Assembly: GCA_040878225.1 (NCBI GenBank)
Contig: JBBDMR010000151.1
Coordinates: forward strand, 1-53,993
From: MA-ANB-1 sp040878225
GTDB lineage: Bacteria; Actinomycetota; Acidimicrobiia; Spongiisociales; ZC4RG35
Length of the DNA stretch: 53,993 bases
Reading direction: 5' to 3'
The notes under the pieces are model-generated. The model searched no databases. It saw only the letters and a program-made list of their open reading frames with translations, and was not told where the DNA came from. Shown piece by piece: positions 8,559 through 16,719 of this stretch (its first letter is position 1; each line of letters opens with the position of its first letter). A program made the position numbers and the translations under genes.

Positions 8559-9967
8559 GACGCAGGTTGTTCTGGTCGATCGCCGGCGTTTCGATGGTGA
8601 TGGGTTCGCTGGTCTTGCTGGCTGCGCTCTACTCGTCGCAGCGGGCCGCTGTCGACGCCACCCAGCGGGAGCTGGAACGCGCCGCCACCGAGGTGGTGGC
8701 CATCATCGAAGAGTCGATCTCAGCTGGTTCGAGCAGGCCGGCAGCGCTGGCTGAGGTGATCGCGCTGCTTGGCGAAGACCGATTCGTGTCTCTGCTAGCC
8801 AGGCTGGAGACGGCAGCCGGTGGTTCTGAGCTGTCGTTCGGAGCAGTAGCGCCGAACGGCGAGTTCCTCACCAATGGGCCGCTGTTCGAGAGACTGAATG
8901 TCGATCTGGCCGATGTCGTGCCGGGCGAGAGCTACTTCTACGAGACCGATACCGAGATGGTTGTGATCACCGGTAGCCAGCTCCCGGTGCGCGATGTCGA
9001 CCTAGTTTTTGTGGCAGGGCTCGCCCGGTCAACACCGGTGGTGCAACTCGCCGATCGGTCCGGGACTGTCTTTGCGATCTTTCTCGTGATGATCATGGTG
9101 TCGGCTGTCGTCGCCCGTCTGCTCTCTGCCAGCATCCTCCGCAGACTCGAGCCTCTGGCCACGGCCTCGCGTCGTCTCGCCGCCGGCGACCTGACCGCCA
9201 GGGTGCCGGACCTCGGTGATGCGGAGTTGGAAGATCTCGTCGAAGCCTTCAACGAGATGGCTGAGGACCTGGGGGAGAGCAGAATTCGAGAACGCGAGTT
9301 CCTGCTCGGAGTTGGCCACGATCTGCGGACTCCGCTCACCACCATTGCCGGATATTCGGAGGCTTTGGAGTCGGGTGATGTGGATGACGAAGAGGTGAGA
9401 CGAATCGGCGCGGTGCTCGGTGTGCAGAGCCGCCAGCTGAGCCGTCTGATCGAGGACATCAGCTTGCTTGCCCGTCTCGAACAACCCGAGTTCGACCTCC
9501 GTTTCGAGTCGGTAGACCTGCCAGCGCACGTCACGGAGATGGTGGAAAGCTTTCAGCGGCGCTCCGAGGAGCTGAATGTCGACCTGGTCATCGAAACCGA
9601 GCCGGCGGATGAGATCGAGACCGATCCCGACCGGGTGGCCCAGATCACATTCAACCTCCTCGAAAACGCCCTGAGGTTCACACCGGCCCACGGGACGGTG
9701 ACCGTACGGGTGCGGCCCACTGACAACGGTGCGGTGAAGCTCGAGGTCGAGGACACCGGATCCGGTATCAGCGAGGCCGACCTTCCCATGATCTTCGACC
9801 GGCACTTCGTGGCGGGCCAGAGACATATCCGCAACGAAGGGACCGGTCTCGGGCTCTCGATCGTCCAGGGCCTCGCCGAACGTCTCGGAGGATCGGTGCG
9901 GGCCGAGTCCACCAAAGGGGTGGGCACGACGATCACCGTGGTGATCCCTGACCGGGAAGAAACCTGA
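8555..9967 (+). CDS. Membrane sensor histidine kinase (HAMP–HisKA–HATPase)
   Basis: The 470-residue protein is the partner of the regulator just upstream. It has a first membrane helix at about 7-26, an extracytoplasmic sensor of about 140 residues, a second helix at about 170-188, a HAMP linker, and a HisKA domain with the phosphorylated H255 in GHDLRTPLTTIAGYSEA. The ATP-binding domain shows the N box (FNLLENALRF), the G1 box (EDTGSGIS) and the G2 box (GTGLGLSIVQGLAE). The signal it senses is unknown. The gene is followed by a short gap and a truncated cyclase-like gene. Confidence 0.93.
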   Translation: MRRRLFWSIAGVSMVMGSLVLLAALYSSQRAAVDATQRELERAATEVVAIIEESISAGSSRPAALAEVIALLGEDRFVSLLARLETAAGGSELSFGAVAPNGEFLTNGPLFERLNVDLADVVPGESYFYETDTEMVVITGSQLPVRDVDLVFVAGLARSTPVVQLADRSGTVFAIFLVMIMVSAVVARLLSASILRRLEPLATASRRLAAGDLTARVPDLGDAELEDLVEAFNEMAEDLGESRIREREFLLGVGHDLRTPLTTIAGYSEALESGDVDDEEVRRIGAVLGVQSRQLSRLIEDISLLARLEQPEFDLRFESVDLPAHVTEMVESFQRRSEELNVDLVIETEPADEIETDPDRVAQITFNLLENALRFTPAHGTVTVRVRPTDNGAVKLEVEDTGSGISEADLPMIFDRHFVAGQRHIRNEGTGLGLSIVQGLAERLGGSVRAESTKGVGTTITVVIPDREET

Positions 9968-10013
9968 AAAGTCGGTAGGCGGAGCGCCCCCGGTCCGCAG
10001 TTAATCTGCCCGC

Positions 10014-10484
10014 ATGACAGACGACGCCACAGTCATCAACTGGCTCCTCGACTCGGAGCAATCCGACCCTTCGATCCGCTGGCAGGTAATGCGCGACCTC
10101 CTGGACTCTCCGGAGCCGGAATGGAAGGCAGAGCGGGCCAAAGTCGAAACGGAAGGCTGGGGAGAGCGCCTTCTCGAGAACGAAGATGAGGACGGGCAAT
10201 GGGCAGGAGGGGCACACTTCCCTTCCGACTTCGTATGGGGCGGTGACGAGCCCGGCCAGCCGTGGACATCGACCTCGCACTCGTTGTCCCAGCTCCGCGA
10301 GTTCGGCTTCGACCCGTCGACAGACCGCGCCCGACGGATGGTCGAGCTGATCGGTGAGAACACCCGCTGGGAACACGACAACCAGCGGTACTGGGAGGGC
10401 GAAGTCGAACCATGCATCAACGGCCAACTGGTCGAATTCTGCGAAGCCAAGTCAGCGAACGTGGTGATTCGGCGGTCGAGCTGA
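10014..10484 (+). pseudogene. Truncated prenyltransferase/squalene-cyclase-like protein, N-terminal half only
   Basis: The 156-residue reading frame begins like a family of roughly 300-residue squalene-cyclase-like (alpha-toroid) proteins common in actinobacteria. I see VINWLLDSEQSDPSIRWQV, GWGERLL..EDGQWAGGAHFP, and GQPWTSTSHSLSQLREFGFDP. The ladder stops abruptly just after EVEPCING: the last ~20 residues do not continue the expected second half, and no other frame in the next 130 bp restores it. I therefore call it a 3'-truncated remnant. The family length is from memory, not a search. The break lies about 180 bp from the tRNA-Leu gene. A short functional protein cannot be excluded. Confidence 0.6.
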
Positions 10485-10619
10485 CCTCGAACGTTTTCGG
10501 GCATTCGTCGGAAGGCGGAGCCGTCCGTCTAATGGGCGCTTCACAACACCGATGTGCCTCATGGGGCCAGAGCTCTGGACACAGTCACCTGCTCGGTTCC
10601 TTGAAGAGGGGATCGCCGG

Positions 10620-10703
10620 TGCCGGAGGCGGGACTCGAACCCGCATGCCCTCGCGGACAATGGATTTTGAATCCATCGCGTATACCAATTCCGCCACTCC
10701 GGC
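10620..10703 (-). tRNA. tRNA-Leu, anticodon CAA
   Basis: Read on the minus strand, the acceptor stem GCCGGAG (10703-10697) pairs with CTCCGGC (10627-10621), discriminator A at 10620. The anticodon stem-loop ATGGA-TTCAAAA-TCCAT gives anticodon CAA, which reads UUG. The long variable arm between the anticodon and T stems marks a class II tRNA, and the T loop has GGTTCGAGTCC. The terminal CCA is not encoded. It is a lone tRNA between the truncated cyclase-like gene and polA. Confidence 0.95.
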
Positions 10704-10716
10704 TCGGAGGGCACTA

Positions 10717-10722
10717 ATTGTA
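10717..10722 (-). promoter_or_regulatory. Possible -10 element of the tRNA-Leu(CAA) gene
   Basis: TACAAT on the minus strand lies 14 bp upstream of the tRNA 5' end and resembles a sigma-70-type -10 box. I see no good -35 box at the usual distance, so support is weak. Confidence 0.3.
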
Positions 10723-10767
10723 TGACCCATACTGGCTCTCTGCGAGACCGGGATTTACCCTCTGGGT

Positions 10768-11043
10768 GTGAAAAGGGTTGCCAGGAAGATCTTCAGTATC
10801 AACGACCGGATCAATGACATCGACCGCGAACTGGCCGTTACCCGGGCGGAGCTCGAATACCACCGATCGATCAACGAAGACGCACAGCGGGATGCTGCTG
10901 TGGGCAATTACATCGACCGTGAGGAGGCGAGTCTGACGCGCGGGGACGTCCGTCGTTTCGAGCGGACAATCGACAAGCTGGTGGCGCGACGGGCGAAGCT
11001 GGAAGACAAGCGCGCATCGTTGCTCGATCGGTTACCCGACTGA
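10768..11043 (+). CDS. Small charged helical (coiled-coil) protein, unknown
   Basis: The 91-residue product is almost entirely charged and helical. Two heptad-like stretches can be seen, DRINDIDRELAVTRAELEYH and RFERTIDKLVARRAKLEDKR, so a helical hairpin or dimer is likely. It starts with GTG at 10768 and ends 25 bp before polA in the same direction, so it may be cotranscribed with polA. There are no cysteines, membrane segments or recognised motifs. I do not know its function. Confidence 0.6.
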   Translation: MKRVARKIFSINDRINDIDRELAVTRAELEYHRSINEDAQRDAAVGNYIDREEASLTRGDVRRFERTIDKLVARRAKLEDKRASLLDRLPD

Positions 11044-11068
11044 CGCAGACGGCACTACCGTCGCTGCC

Positions 11069-13678
11069 GTGCCCAAGCTTGTACTGATCGACGGCAACTC
11101 GATCGCCTACCGCGCCTTCTATGCGCTTCCCGAAGACCTGGCGACCAAGAGCGGCCAGGTGACAAATGCGGTGTTTGGATTCACCCGGATGCTGATCCGG
11201 CTGCTCAAGGACATCGAACCCGACGGAATCGCGGTGGCATGGGATGTGTCGCGCAAGACTTTCCGCACGGAGGCGTACCCTGCGTACAAGGCGCAACGGG
11301 AGAAGGCGCCCGACCACTTCCGCAGCCAGTTGGGGCTGATCGACGAGGTGCTCCAGGCTCTCCAGGTCAACCAGATTCGCCGGGAGGGCTTTGAAGCCGA
11401 TGACCTGATCGCCTCGATTGCGAAGAAGGCGGTGGCAGATGACTGGGAGGTGCTGATCGTCACCGGTGACCGCGACGCCTTCCAGCTGGTTGGTGGGCCG
11501 ATCAGTGTGATGTACACGATGCGGGGGATCACCGACACCGTGATCGCAGATGCTGCCTACGTCGAGAACAGGTACGGGATCAGACCGGACCAGTACGTCG
11601 AGTATGCGGCGATGCGGGGTGACAACTCCGACAACCTCCCAGGCGTGGCGGGAGTGGGGGAGAAGACCGCGGCAAAGCTGATCGGCAACTACGGCAGCCT
11701 GGAGAGCGTCTATGAGGCGATAGCCGACCAGACCCCGAAGTTGCGGGAGAATCTGGCCGCTTCCCGGGAGCAGGTGTTCCTCAACCGGACACTGATGAAG
11801 CTCGTCGACGACCTCGATATCGAATTCGCCACCTCCCAGTACGAGGTGCGGGAGTGGGACCGGGCCACGGTCAAGGACCTCTTTGACTCCCTCGAGTTCC
11901 ATTCGATGTGGTCCGATCTCGAAGCTGCCCTGCCCGGGGCCACACCCCAGGGCGAGATCCTCGACGTCGACACTTCGATCCTCACCGATCCCGGCCGGAT
12001 CGAAGCCCTCGCTGGCCAGGAGGAGCTCGTGGTCACTCTTGTCGGCGACGACGGCGACCCGTACGGCCTTGGCATCTCGACAGGGGAGAACGAGGCGGTG
12101 GTGATTCCGTTGGACTCCGCGGGTCCGATCCTCAAACGTCTTTCCGATGGCGCCATCGCCGCGATCGGCCACGACCTCAAGTCTCTCACCAGGGCGCTGC
12201 TCTCCCTCGGCCACGACCTGACCGAGTTGAGGATGGACACCGCCCTCGCCGCCTACGTCGTAAACCCCTCCAGCCGCACCTACGAGCTCACAGAGATCGC
12301 CGACACCATGCTCGGACTCGAGATCGTCTCCCCGGATGAAGAGTCGGACGAAGGGACTCTCCCGTTTGACACGGGCCCCGATCTCGAAATCGAAGGGCGC
12401 CGGATCGAAGCGATCAGGAGGCTTGCAACCCACCTGCGAGATGAGCTTGCCAGCCGGGAAGAAGGTGGGTTGTTCGAAGACTTCGAGCTGCCACTGGTCC
12501 CGGTGCTGGCGAGGATGGAGCACGCCGGGATCGGCGTCGACCGCGAGTACCTCGAAGAGATGGGCTCAGAACTCCGGTACAAGCTCTCGGTCCTCGAAAA
12601 GAGGATCCATGAGCTTGCCGGCGAACCATTCAACGTGAACTCCACGGACCAACTCCGCCACATCCTTTATGAGAAGTTGGAGCTGCCGGTCCTAAAGAAG
12701 ACGTCGACGGGCAAGCCGTCCACCGACCAGTCGGTGCTGAAGAAGCTCAGCCACCCGGTGGTCGAAGCGTTGCTCGAGTACCGGGAGTACGAGAAGCTGA
12801 GAAGCACCTACGTCGACGGCTATCTGCCCCTGATCGAGCCGGACGGCAGGATTCACACCAGGTTCAACCAGATGGCGGCTACCACCGGACGCCTTTCCTC
12901 AGATCGTCCCAACCTGCAGAACATCCCGATCCGCTCCGAGTCGGGGATGACAATCCGCCGTGCGTTCGTTGCCGACGAAGGTTGCCAGTTCCTCGTCGCC
13001 GACTACTCGCAGATCGAGCTGCGCATCCTCGCCCACATGAGCGGGGACCCGTTCCTGATCGATGCTTTCAAGAATGACGTTGACATTCACGCTGCGACGG
13101 CAGCGCGCGTGTGGGGCCTGCCGCTCGAAGAGGTGACCGTCGAGCAGCGGCGGACCGCCAAGATGATCAACTTCGGTCTGCTTTACGGGATGGAGGCATT
13201 CGGCCTTGCCGACCGGCTCGGGATCTCTCGTGACGATGCCAGGGGGCACATCGACACCTACTTCGACCAGTTCGTCGACGTCAAGCAGTTCATGGCGGAC
13301 GTGGTCACAAGGGCTCGAAACGACGGATACACCACGACACTCTTCGGGAGGCGCCGCTACTTGCCTGAATTGAAGTCAGACAACTTCCGGGTCAGGCAGA
13401 TGGGGGAGCGGATGGCGCTCAACGCCCCGGTGCAGGGAACGGCTGCCGACATCATCAAGGCGGCGATGATCGAGCTCGATCGGCGGCTTCGGGTGGAGAA
13501 CGTCCGCTCCGAGATGCTTCTGCAGATCCACGACGAGCTCATCCTCGAGTGTCCTGACGATGAGCTCGACGAGATCGAGGGGGTGGTAGTCGATTGCATG
13601 GAGCACGTTTCCGAGCTCGATGTGCCGCTGAAAGTCGAGGTTTCCCGAGGCGCCAATCTCGCGGCCGTAAAGGATTGA
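11069..13678 (+). CDS. polA: DNA polymerase I
   Basis: The 869-residue enzyme fills gaps in repair and processes Okazaki fragments. The N-terminal 5' nuclease domain (about 1-290) has LIDGNSIAYRAFYAL and the acidic sites GFEADDLIA and VTGDRDAFQL. The middle region (about 300-480) has the exonuclease fold but no D-x-E motif where proofreading enzymes have one (ELVVTLVGDDGDP), so 3'-5' proofreading is probably absent, as in other actinobacteria. The polymerase domain has motif A (DYSQIELRILAHMSGD), the O helix (RRTAKMINFGLLYGMEAFGL) and motif C with H821-D822-E823. The start is GTG. It is followed by rpsA, the normal actinobacterial neighbour. Confidence 0.97.
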   Translation: MPKLVLIDGNSIAYRAFYALPEDLATKSGQVTNAVFGFTRMLIRLLKDIEPDGIAVAWDVSRKTFRTEAYPAYKAQREKAPDHFRSQLGLIDEVLQALQVNQIRREGFEADDLIASIAKKAVADDWEVLIVTGDRDAFQLVGGPISVMYTMRGITDTVIADAAYVENRYGIRPDQYVEYAAMRGDNSDNLPGVAGVGEKTAAKLIGNYGSLESVYEAIADQTPKLRENLAASREQVFLNRTLMKLVDDLDIEFATSQYEVREWDRATVKDLFDSLEFHSMWSDLEAALPGATPQGEILDVDTSILTDPGRIEALAGQEELVVTLVGDDGDPYGLGISTGENEAVVIPLDSAGPILKRLSDGAIAAIGHDLKSLTRALLSLGHDLTELRMDTALAAYVVNPSSRTYELTEIADTMLGLEIVSPDEESDEGTLPFDTGPDLEIEGRRIEAIRRLATHLRDELASREEGGLFEDFELPLVPVLARMEHAGIGVDREYLEEMGSELRYKLSVLEKRIHELAGEPFNVNSTDQLRHILYEKLELPVLKKTSTGKPSTDQSVLKKLSHPVVEALLEYREYEKLRSTYVDGYLPLIEPDGRIHTRFNQMAATTGRLSSDRPNLQNIPIRSESGMTIRRAFVADEGCQFLVADYSQIELRILAHMSGDPFLIDAFKNDVDIHAATAARVWGLPLEEVTVEQRRTAKMINFGLLYGMEAFGLADRLGISRDDARGHIDTYFDQFVDVKQFMADVVTRARNDGYTTTLFGRRRYLPELKSDNFRVRQMGERMALNAPVQGTAADIIKAAMIELDRRLRVENVRSEMLLQIHDELILECPDDELDEIEGVVVDCMEHVSELDVPLKVEVSRGANLAAVKD

Positions 13679-13708
13679 TCGGCTTCCTGTTCGCCTTTCT
13701 CGGGTTTT

Positions 13709-13754
13709 CCGCATAGAATTGCTGACGCCTGTGCGGGCTGTCCCGCATAGAGTT
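13709..13754 (+). promoter_or_regulatory. rpsA upstream region with repeated CCGCATAGARTT
   Basis: The 12-mer CCGCATAGAATT (13709-13720) recurs as CCGCATAGAGTT (13743-13754), 34 bp apart, in the 102-bp polA–rpsA spacer. Each copy contains a -10-like hexamer (TAGAAT at 13714-13719, TAGAGT at 13748-13753). They may be two promoters or a repeated regulator site. No strong -35 box is visible; TTCGCC at 13690 is a poor candidate for the first. Confidence 0.35.
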
Positions 13755-13780
13755 CTTTCCAAAGAGGTAATCCCCTACAC

Positions 13781-15561
13781 ATGTCCAACGACCAAGTGAA
13801 CAACGCGCCCGAAAGTCTCGAAGAGGAGACTCCCGAGGTGCCCGAGACCCCCGTTGCCGAAGACCCCGAAGTGGGCGAGGCGACAACACCCGAGCAGGCC
13901 GACGAGCCTGTCGCCACACCCGAGGAAGCCGAAGACGCTCCTGTCGCTGCCGCGGAGCCCCCTGACGACGCTCCCGCTGACGCTGACGACGCCCCCCCTG
14001 CTGCGGCGCGCCATGACGTGGCGGTCGAAGAGCAACCGGCCACCTCAGCCGACGAGCCGGCCATCGCGGCCGCCGAAGAGGATGAGCCCGTCAACAAGTT
14101 CGAGCNNNNNNNNNNNNNNNNNNNNNNNNNNNNNNNNNNNNNNNNNNNNNNNNNNNNNNNNNNNNNNNNNNNNNNNNNNNNNNNNNNNNNNNNNNNNNNN
14201 NNNNNGACGAGCCGGCCATCGCGGCCGCCGAAGAGGATGAGCCCGTCAACAAGTTCGAGCCCTACCCCCATCGTGAGGCCCTGGTCGCTCCCGATCTCAG
14301 TGACTTGCCGGACGACATCGGCGACGACTTCGAGGCAGCAATAGAAGCAACGGTCCTCGAGTTCAACGACGGTGACATAGTCGAAGGAACAGTTGTCAGC
14401 GTCGACAGCGATGGCGCCATGGTCGATGTGGGATACAAGTCCGAGGGTCTGATCCCGGTCCGCGAGCTCTCCATCCGGAACAATGTCGACCCGAACAAGT
14501 CGGTCCAGGTTGGCGATCGGATCGAGGCTGTTGTCCTCACCAAAGAAGACGACGAAGGTCGCCTGCTCCTTTCCAAAAAGCGCGCCATGTACGAACGGGC
14601 GTGGGGAGAGATTCAGGAGATCGCAGCCGCCGACAAGACCGTCGAGGGAACAGTCATAGAAGTAGTCAAAGGCGGGCTCATCGTCGACATCGGGCTCCGC
14701 GGTTTCCTCCCGGCCTCACTTGTCGACCTGCGCAGGGTTCGAGATCTCGACCCGTTCATCGGGGAAACCATCACCGCCAAAGTCATCGAACTCGACCGGG
14801 CACGCAACAACGTGGTGCTCAGCCGCCGCGCCTATCTCGAAGAGGCGCAGGCCGAAGAGCGGCAGGGCTTCCTGGACAACCTCGCCGAAGGAGAAGTCCG
14901 CGACGGTGTCATCTCGTCGGTGGTGCACTTCGGTGCATTTGTCGATCTTGGTGGCATGGACGGCCTCGTCCACGTCTCCGAGCTGTCGTGGCAGCACGTC
15001 AACCATCCCAATGAGTTGGTGAACGTCGGGGACAAGGTCAGGGTCAAAGTGCTCGAAGTCGACCTCGATCGGGAACGGATCTCACTCTCGATTCGTCAGA
15101 CCACAGAAGACCCCTGGGATGTGTTCGCCGGGGCGCACGAGGTTGGCGATGTCGTCGACGGCACAGTCACCAAGACAGTGCCCTTCGGAGCCTTCGTCTC
15201 CGTGGGCGACGGCGTCGAGGGGCTGGTCCATGTCTCAGAGATCGCAATGCACCGTGTCGAGTCGCCGGAGCTCGAGCTGTCGATCGGCCAGGCGGTCAAG
15301 GTGAAGATCACCGAAAAGGACGACGAGCGCCGCCGGATCTCGCTGTCGATCAAGCAGGCGGCACCCGACTACACCGAGAGGGCGGCCGCGACCGAAGACA
15401 AGAAGCCACAACAGCCGCAGCAGCAGTCGAAGCGGCGCCAGCCACGGGAGTTCGAGCGTGAATTCGGGGCGCCCGAAGAGGAACGACCCCCGATGCCCGT
15501 TGATGCTTCTCTCGAGGCGATCCTCCAGGAACTAAAAGAACGCGGCATCGGCCGCCGGTGA
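13781..15561 (+). CDS. rpsA: 30S ribosomal protein S1 (four S1 domains, acidic N-terminal extension), falsely interrupted
   Basis: S1 binds mRNA and delivers it to the 30S subunit. As written the frame is broken by a 100-N run, but deleting the run plus one copy of the 55-bp repeat that flanks it rejoins the two parts in frame to give 541 residues. The product then has an acidic extension of about 144 residues rich in Glu, Ala, Pro and Asp. Four S1 (OB-fold) repeats follow at about 145-214, 231-297, 318-386 and 403-473 (for example GAFVDLGGMDGLVHVSELSW in the third). The tail is Gln-rich and basic and ends ILQELKERGIGRR. A hairpin terminator follows. The extension is longer than I expect for actinobacterial S1. 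Confidence 0.93.
14051..14260. repeat. Exact 55-bp duplication flanking the N run (assembly overlap)
   Basis: The 55 bases at 14051-14105 and at 14206-14260 are identical and abut the N run on either side. The most economical reading is a k-mer overlap between two contigs (55 is a common assembler k) that a scaffolder did not merge. Collapsing to one copy keeps the rpsA frame. Confidence 0.9.
14106..14205. other. Run of exactly 100 N (scaffold gap)
   Basis: One hundred consecutive unknown bases lie inside rpsA. The round length marks a placeholder of arbitrary size, not a measured gap. The flanks suggest that its true length is negative (an overlap). Confidence 0.98.
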
Positions 15562-15583
15562 CCGATCCGGTCGCTTTGAACCT

Positions 15584-15612
15584 GCGAAGGGGCCCCGTCG
15601 GGGCTCCTTCGC
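15584..15612 (+). terminator. Hairpin terminator after rpsA
   Basis: GCGAAGGGGCCCC (15584-15596) pairs with GGGGCTCCTTCGC (15600-15612) across a three-base loop, with one G·U pair in a 13-bp stem. It begins 22 bp after the rpsA stop. Only a short T-rich tail (TTATG) follows. It separates rpsA from the pilus operon. Confidence 0.75.
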
Positions 15613-15810
15613 TTATGGGTAGAAATGACCGCTCCGACGCCTACTATGTTTCGACAGGGAAATGCTCAAGGATGCCTCTCCGGTATCCGAAACTTATTCC
15701 TGTGGAAATTCAACCTAAACGCCAGGCGGGGATAGCCCTGCCGGTAGCATGCCCTCGAACGTTCGCCGTGGGAGCGATGAAGTGTCGAGGGGACAACCGA
15801 AGGGGACTCA

Positions 15811-16707
15811 ATGGGTAGGAGAGCAATAGTTCTTCTTGTGGCCTTGATACTGGCCGGACTGGCCGCATGGGCCGTGTGGAACTTTTTAGACGGAATCCGG
15901 AGTGACGCAGAAAAGGATCAGGTTCAGGTCACGGTCTTCCGGGCATCCGAGCCAATCGCCGAAGGTGCCGACGGAGCAATTCTCCTGTCCGGGGAAGACC
16001 TCCTGGTCGAGTCCACCGAAGAGACGATAGATCTTCCCGCCGACGCGATCACTACTCAGGAACAGCTGAACTCAATCCTTACCGGACGGGTCGCAGCCGG
16101 ACCGATCTCGCAGAACGCGATCATCACGGTGAGCCAATGGACCGAGGTCACGGTGGATGTCACCCCTCTTTCCGAGTTGATCCCATCGGGCAAGCAGGCC
16201 ATCACCATCGGAATGGACAACATCCGCGGTGTGAATGGCTTCGTCGAAGCCGGAGACCGGGTCAACCTGATTGTCACACTCGATATCCAGGCCGACGTGA
16301 TCCCCGCCGACTTCCCGACGCTCGATCCCGATACGGGCACCGAGACTACTGGTGAGGAAGAGACCATCACGGTCAACTACACTCGCTATGTCCTACAAGG
16401 TTTGCCTGTCCTTGCGGTCGGACGGGACATTCGCCCCGACGATGACGCGCCTACCGTCATCGAGGTCGAGCCCGCTCCCAGCACCGAAGGTGTCGAGGGC
16501 ACAGAGACCGAAGAGGACCTTGGCAATGACACCGTCTTTGTTCTGGAAGTCACTCCCGAAGAAGCCGAGCGCCTCGCGTTTGCCTTCGAGAACGGGTCGA
16601 TGTGGATGACGCTTGTGCCCGAAGACTTTGTTGCAGTCGAGACAGATGGTGTGATCATTGATACCCTGTTCGGCGGCAACCTGCTCGACGATATCTTCGA
16701 GAACTGA
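15811..16707 (+). CDS. cpaB: Flp pilus assembly protein CpaB (SAF domain)
   Basis: The 298-residue protein has one N-terminal membrane helix (about 4-26) and an extracytoplasmic SAF/RcpC-like region: VTVFRASEPIAEG, AAGPISQNAII and QAITIGMDNIRGVNGFVEAGDRVNLIVT are typical. CpaB/RcpC is a periplasmic or wall-side component of Tad pili. The acidic loops around 170-180 and 225-245 (Glu/Thr-rich) look flexible. ATG 15811 follows GAAGGGGACTCA, a reasonable ribosome-binding site. It is the first gene of a five-gene Tad operon and is separated from rpsA by a terminator. Confidence 0.9.
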   Translation: MGRRAIVLLVALILAGLAAWAVWNFLDGIRSDAEKDQVQVTVFRASEPIAEGADGAILLSGEDLLVESTEETIDLPADAITTQEQLNSILTGRVAAGPISQNAIITVSQWTEVTVDVTPLSELIPSGKQAITIGMDNIRGVNGFVEAGDRVNLIVTLDIQADVIPADFPTLDPDTGTETTGEEETITVNYTRYVLQGLPVLAVGRDIRPDDDAPTVIEVEPAPSTEGVEGTETEEDLGNDTVFVLEVTPEEAERLAFAFENGSMWMTLVPEDFVAVETDGVIIDTLFGGNLLDDIFEN

Positions 16708-16719
16708 GAGGCTTGACCA

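Noticed and set aside
10871..12523. A 550-codon minus-strand open frame across polA
   Set aside because: It is antisense to polA and has no recognisable domain.
14051..14260. A genuine tandem repeat in the S1 N-terminal extension
   Set aside because: The copies are identical, exactly 55 bp, and abut a 100-N placeholder, and keeping both breaks the frame. An assembly overlap explains it better.
15756..15765. CGAACGTTCG as a LexA box
   Set aside because: The half-sites touch each other instead of being separated by four bases.
15613..15810. A possible c-di-GMP or other riboswitch in the cpaB leader
   Set aside because: Neither the conserved GEMM core nor other known aptamer landmarks are present; only weak local pairing is seen.
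15558..15818. Possible 86-residue ORF after rpsA
   Set aside because: It would run through the terminator hairpin and the cpaB leader, and its product matches nothing.
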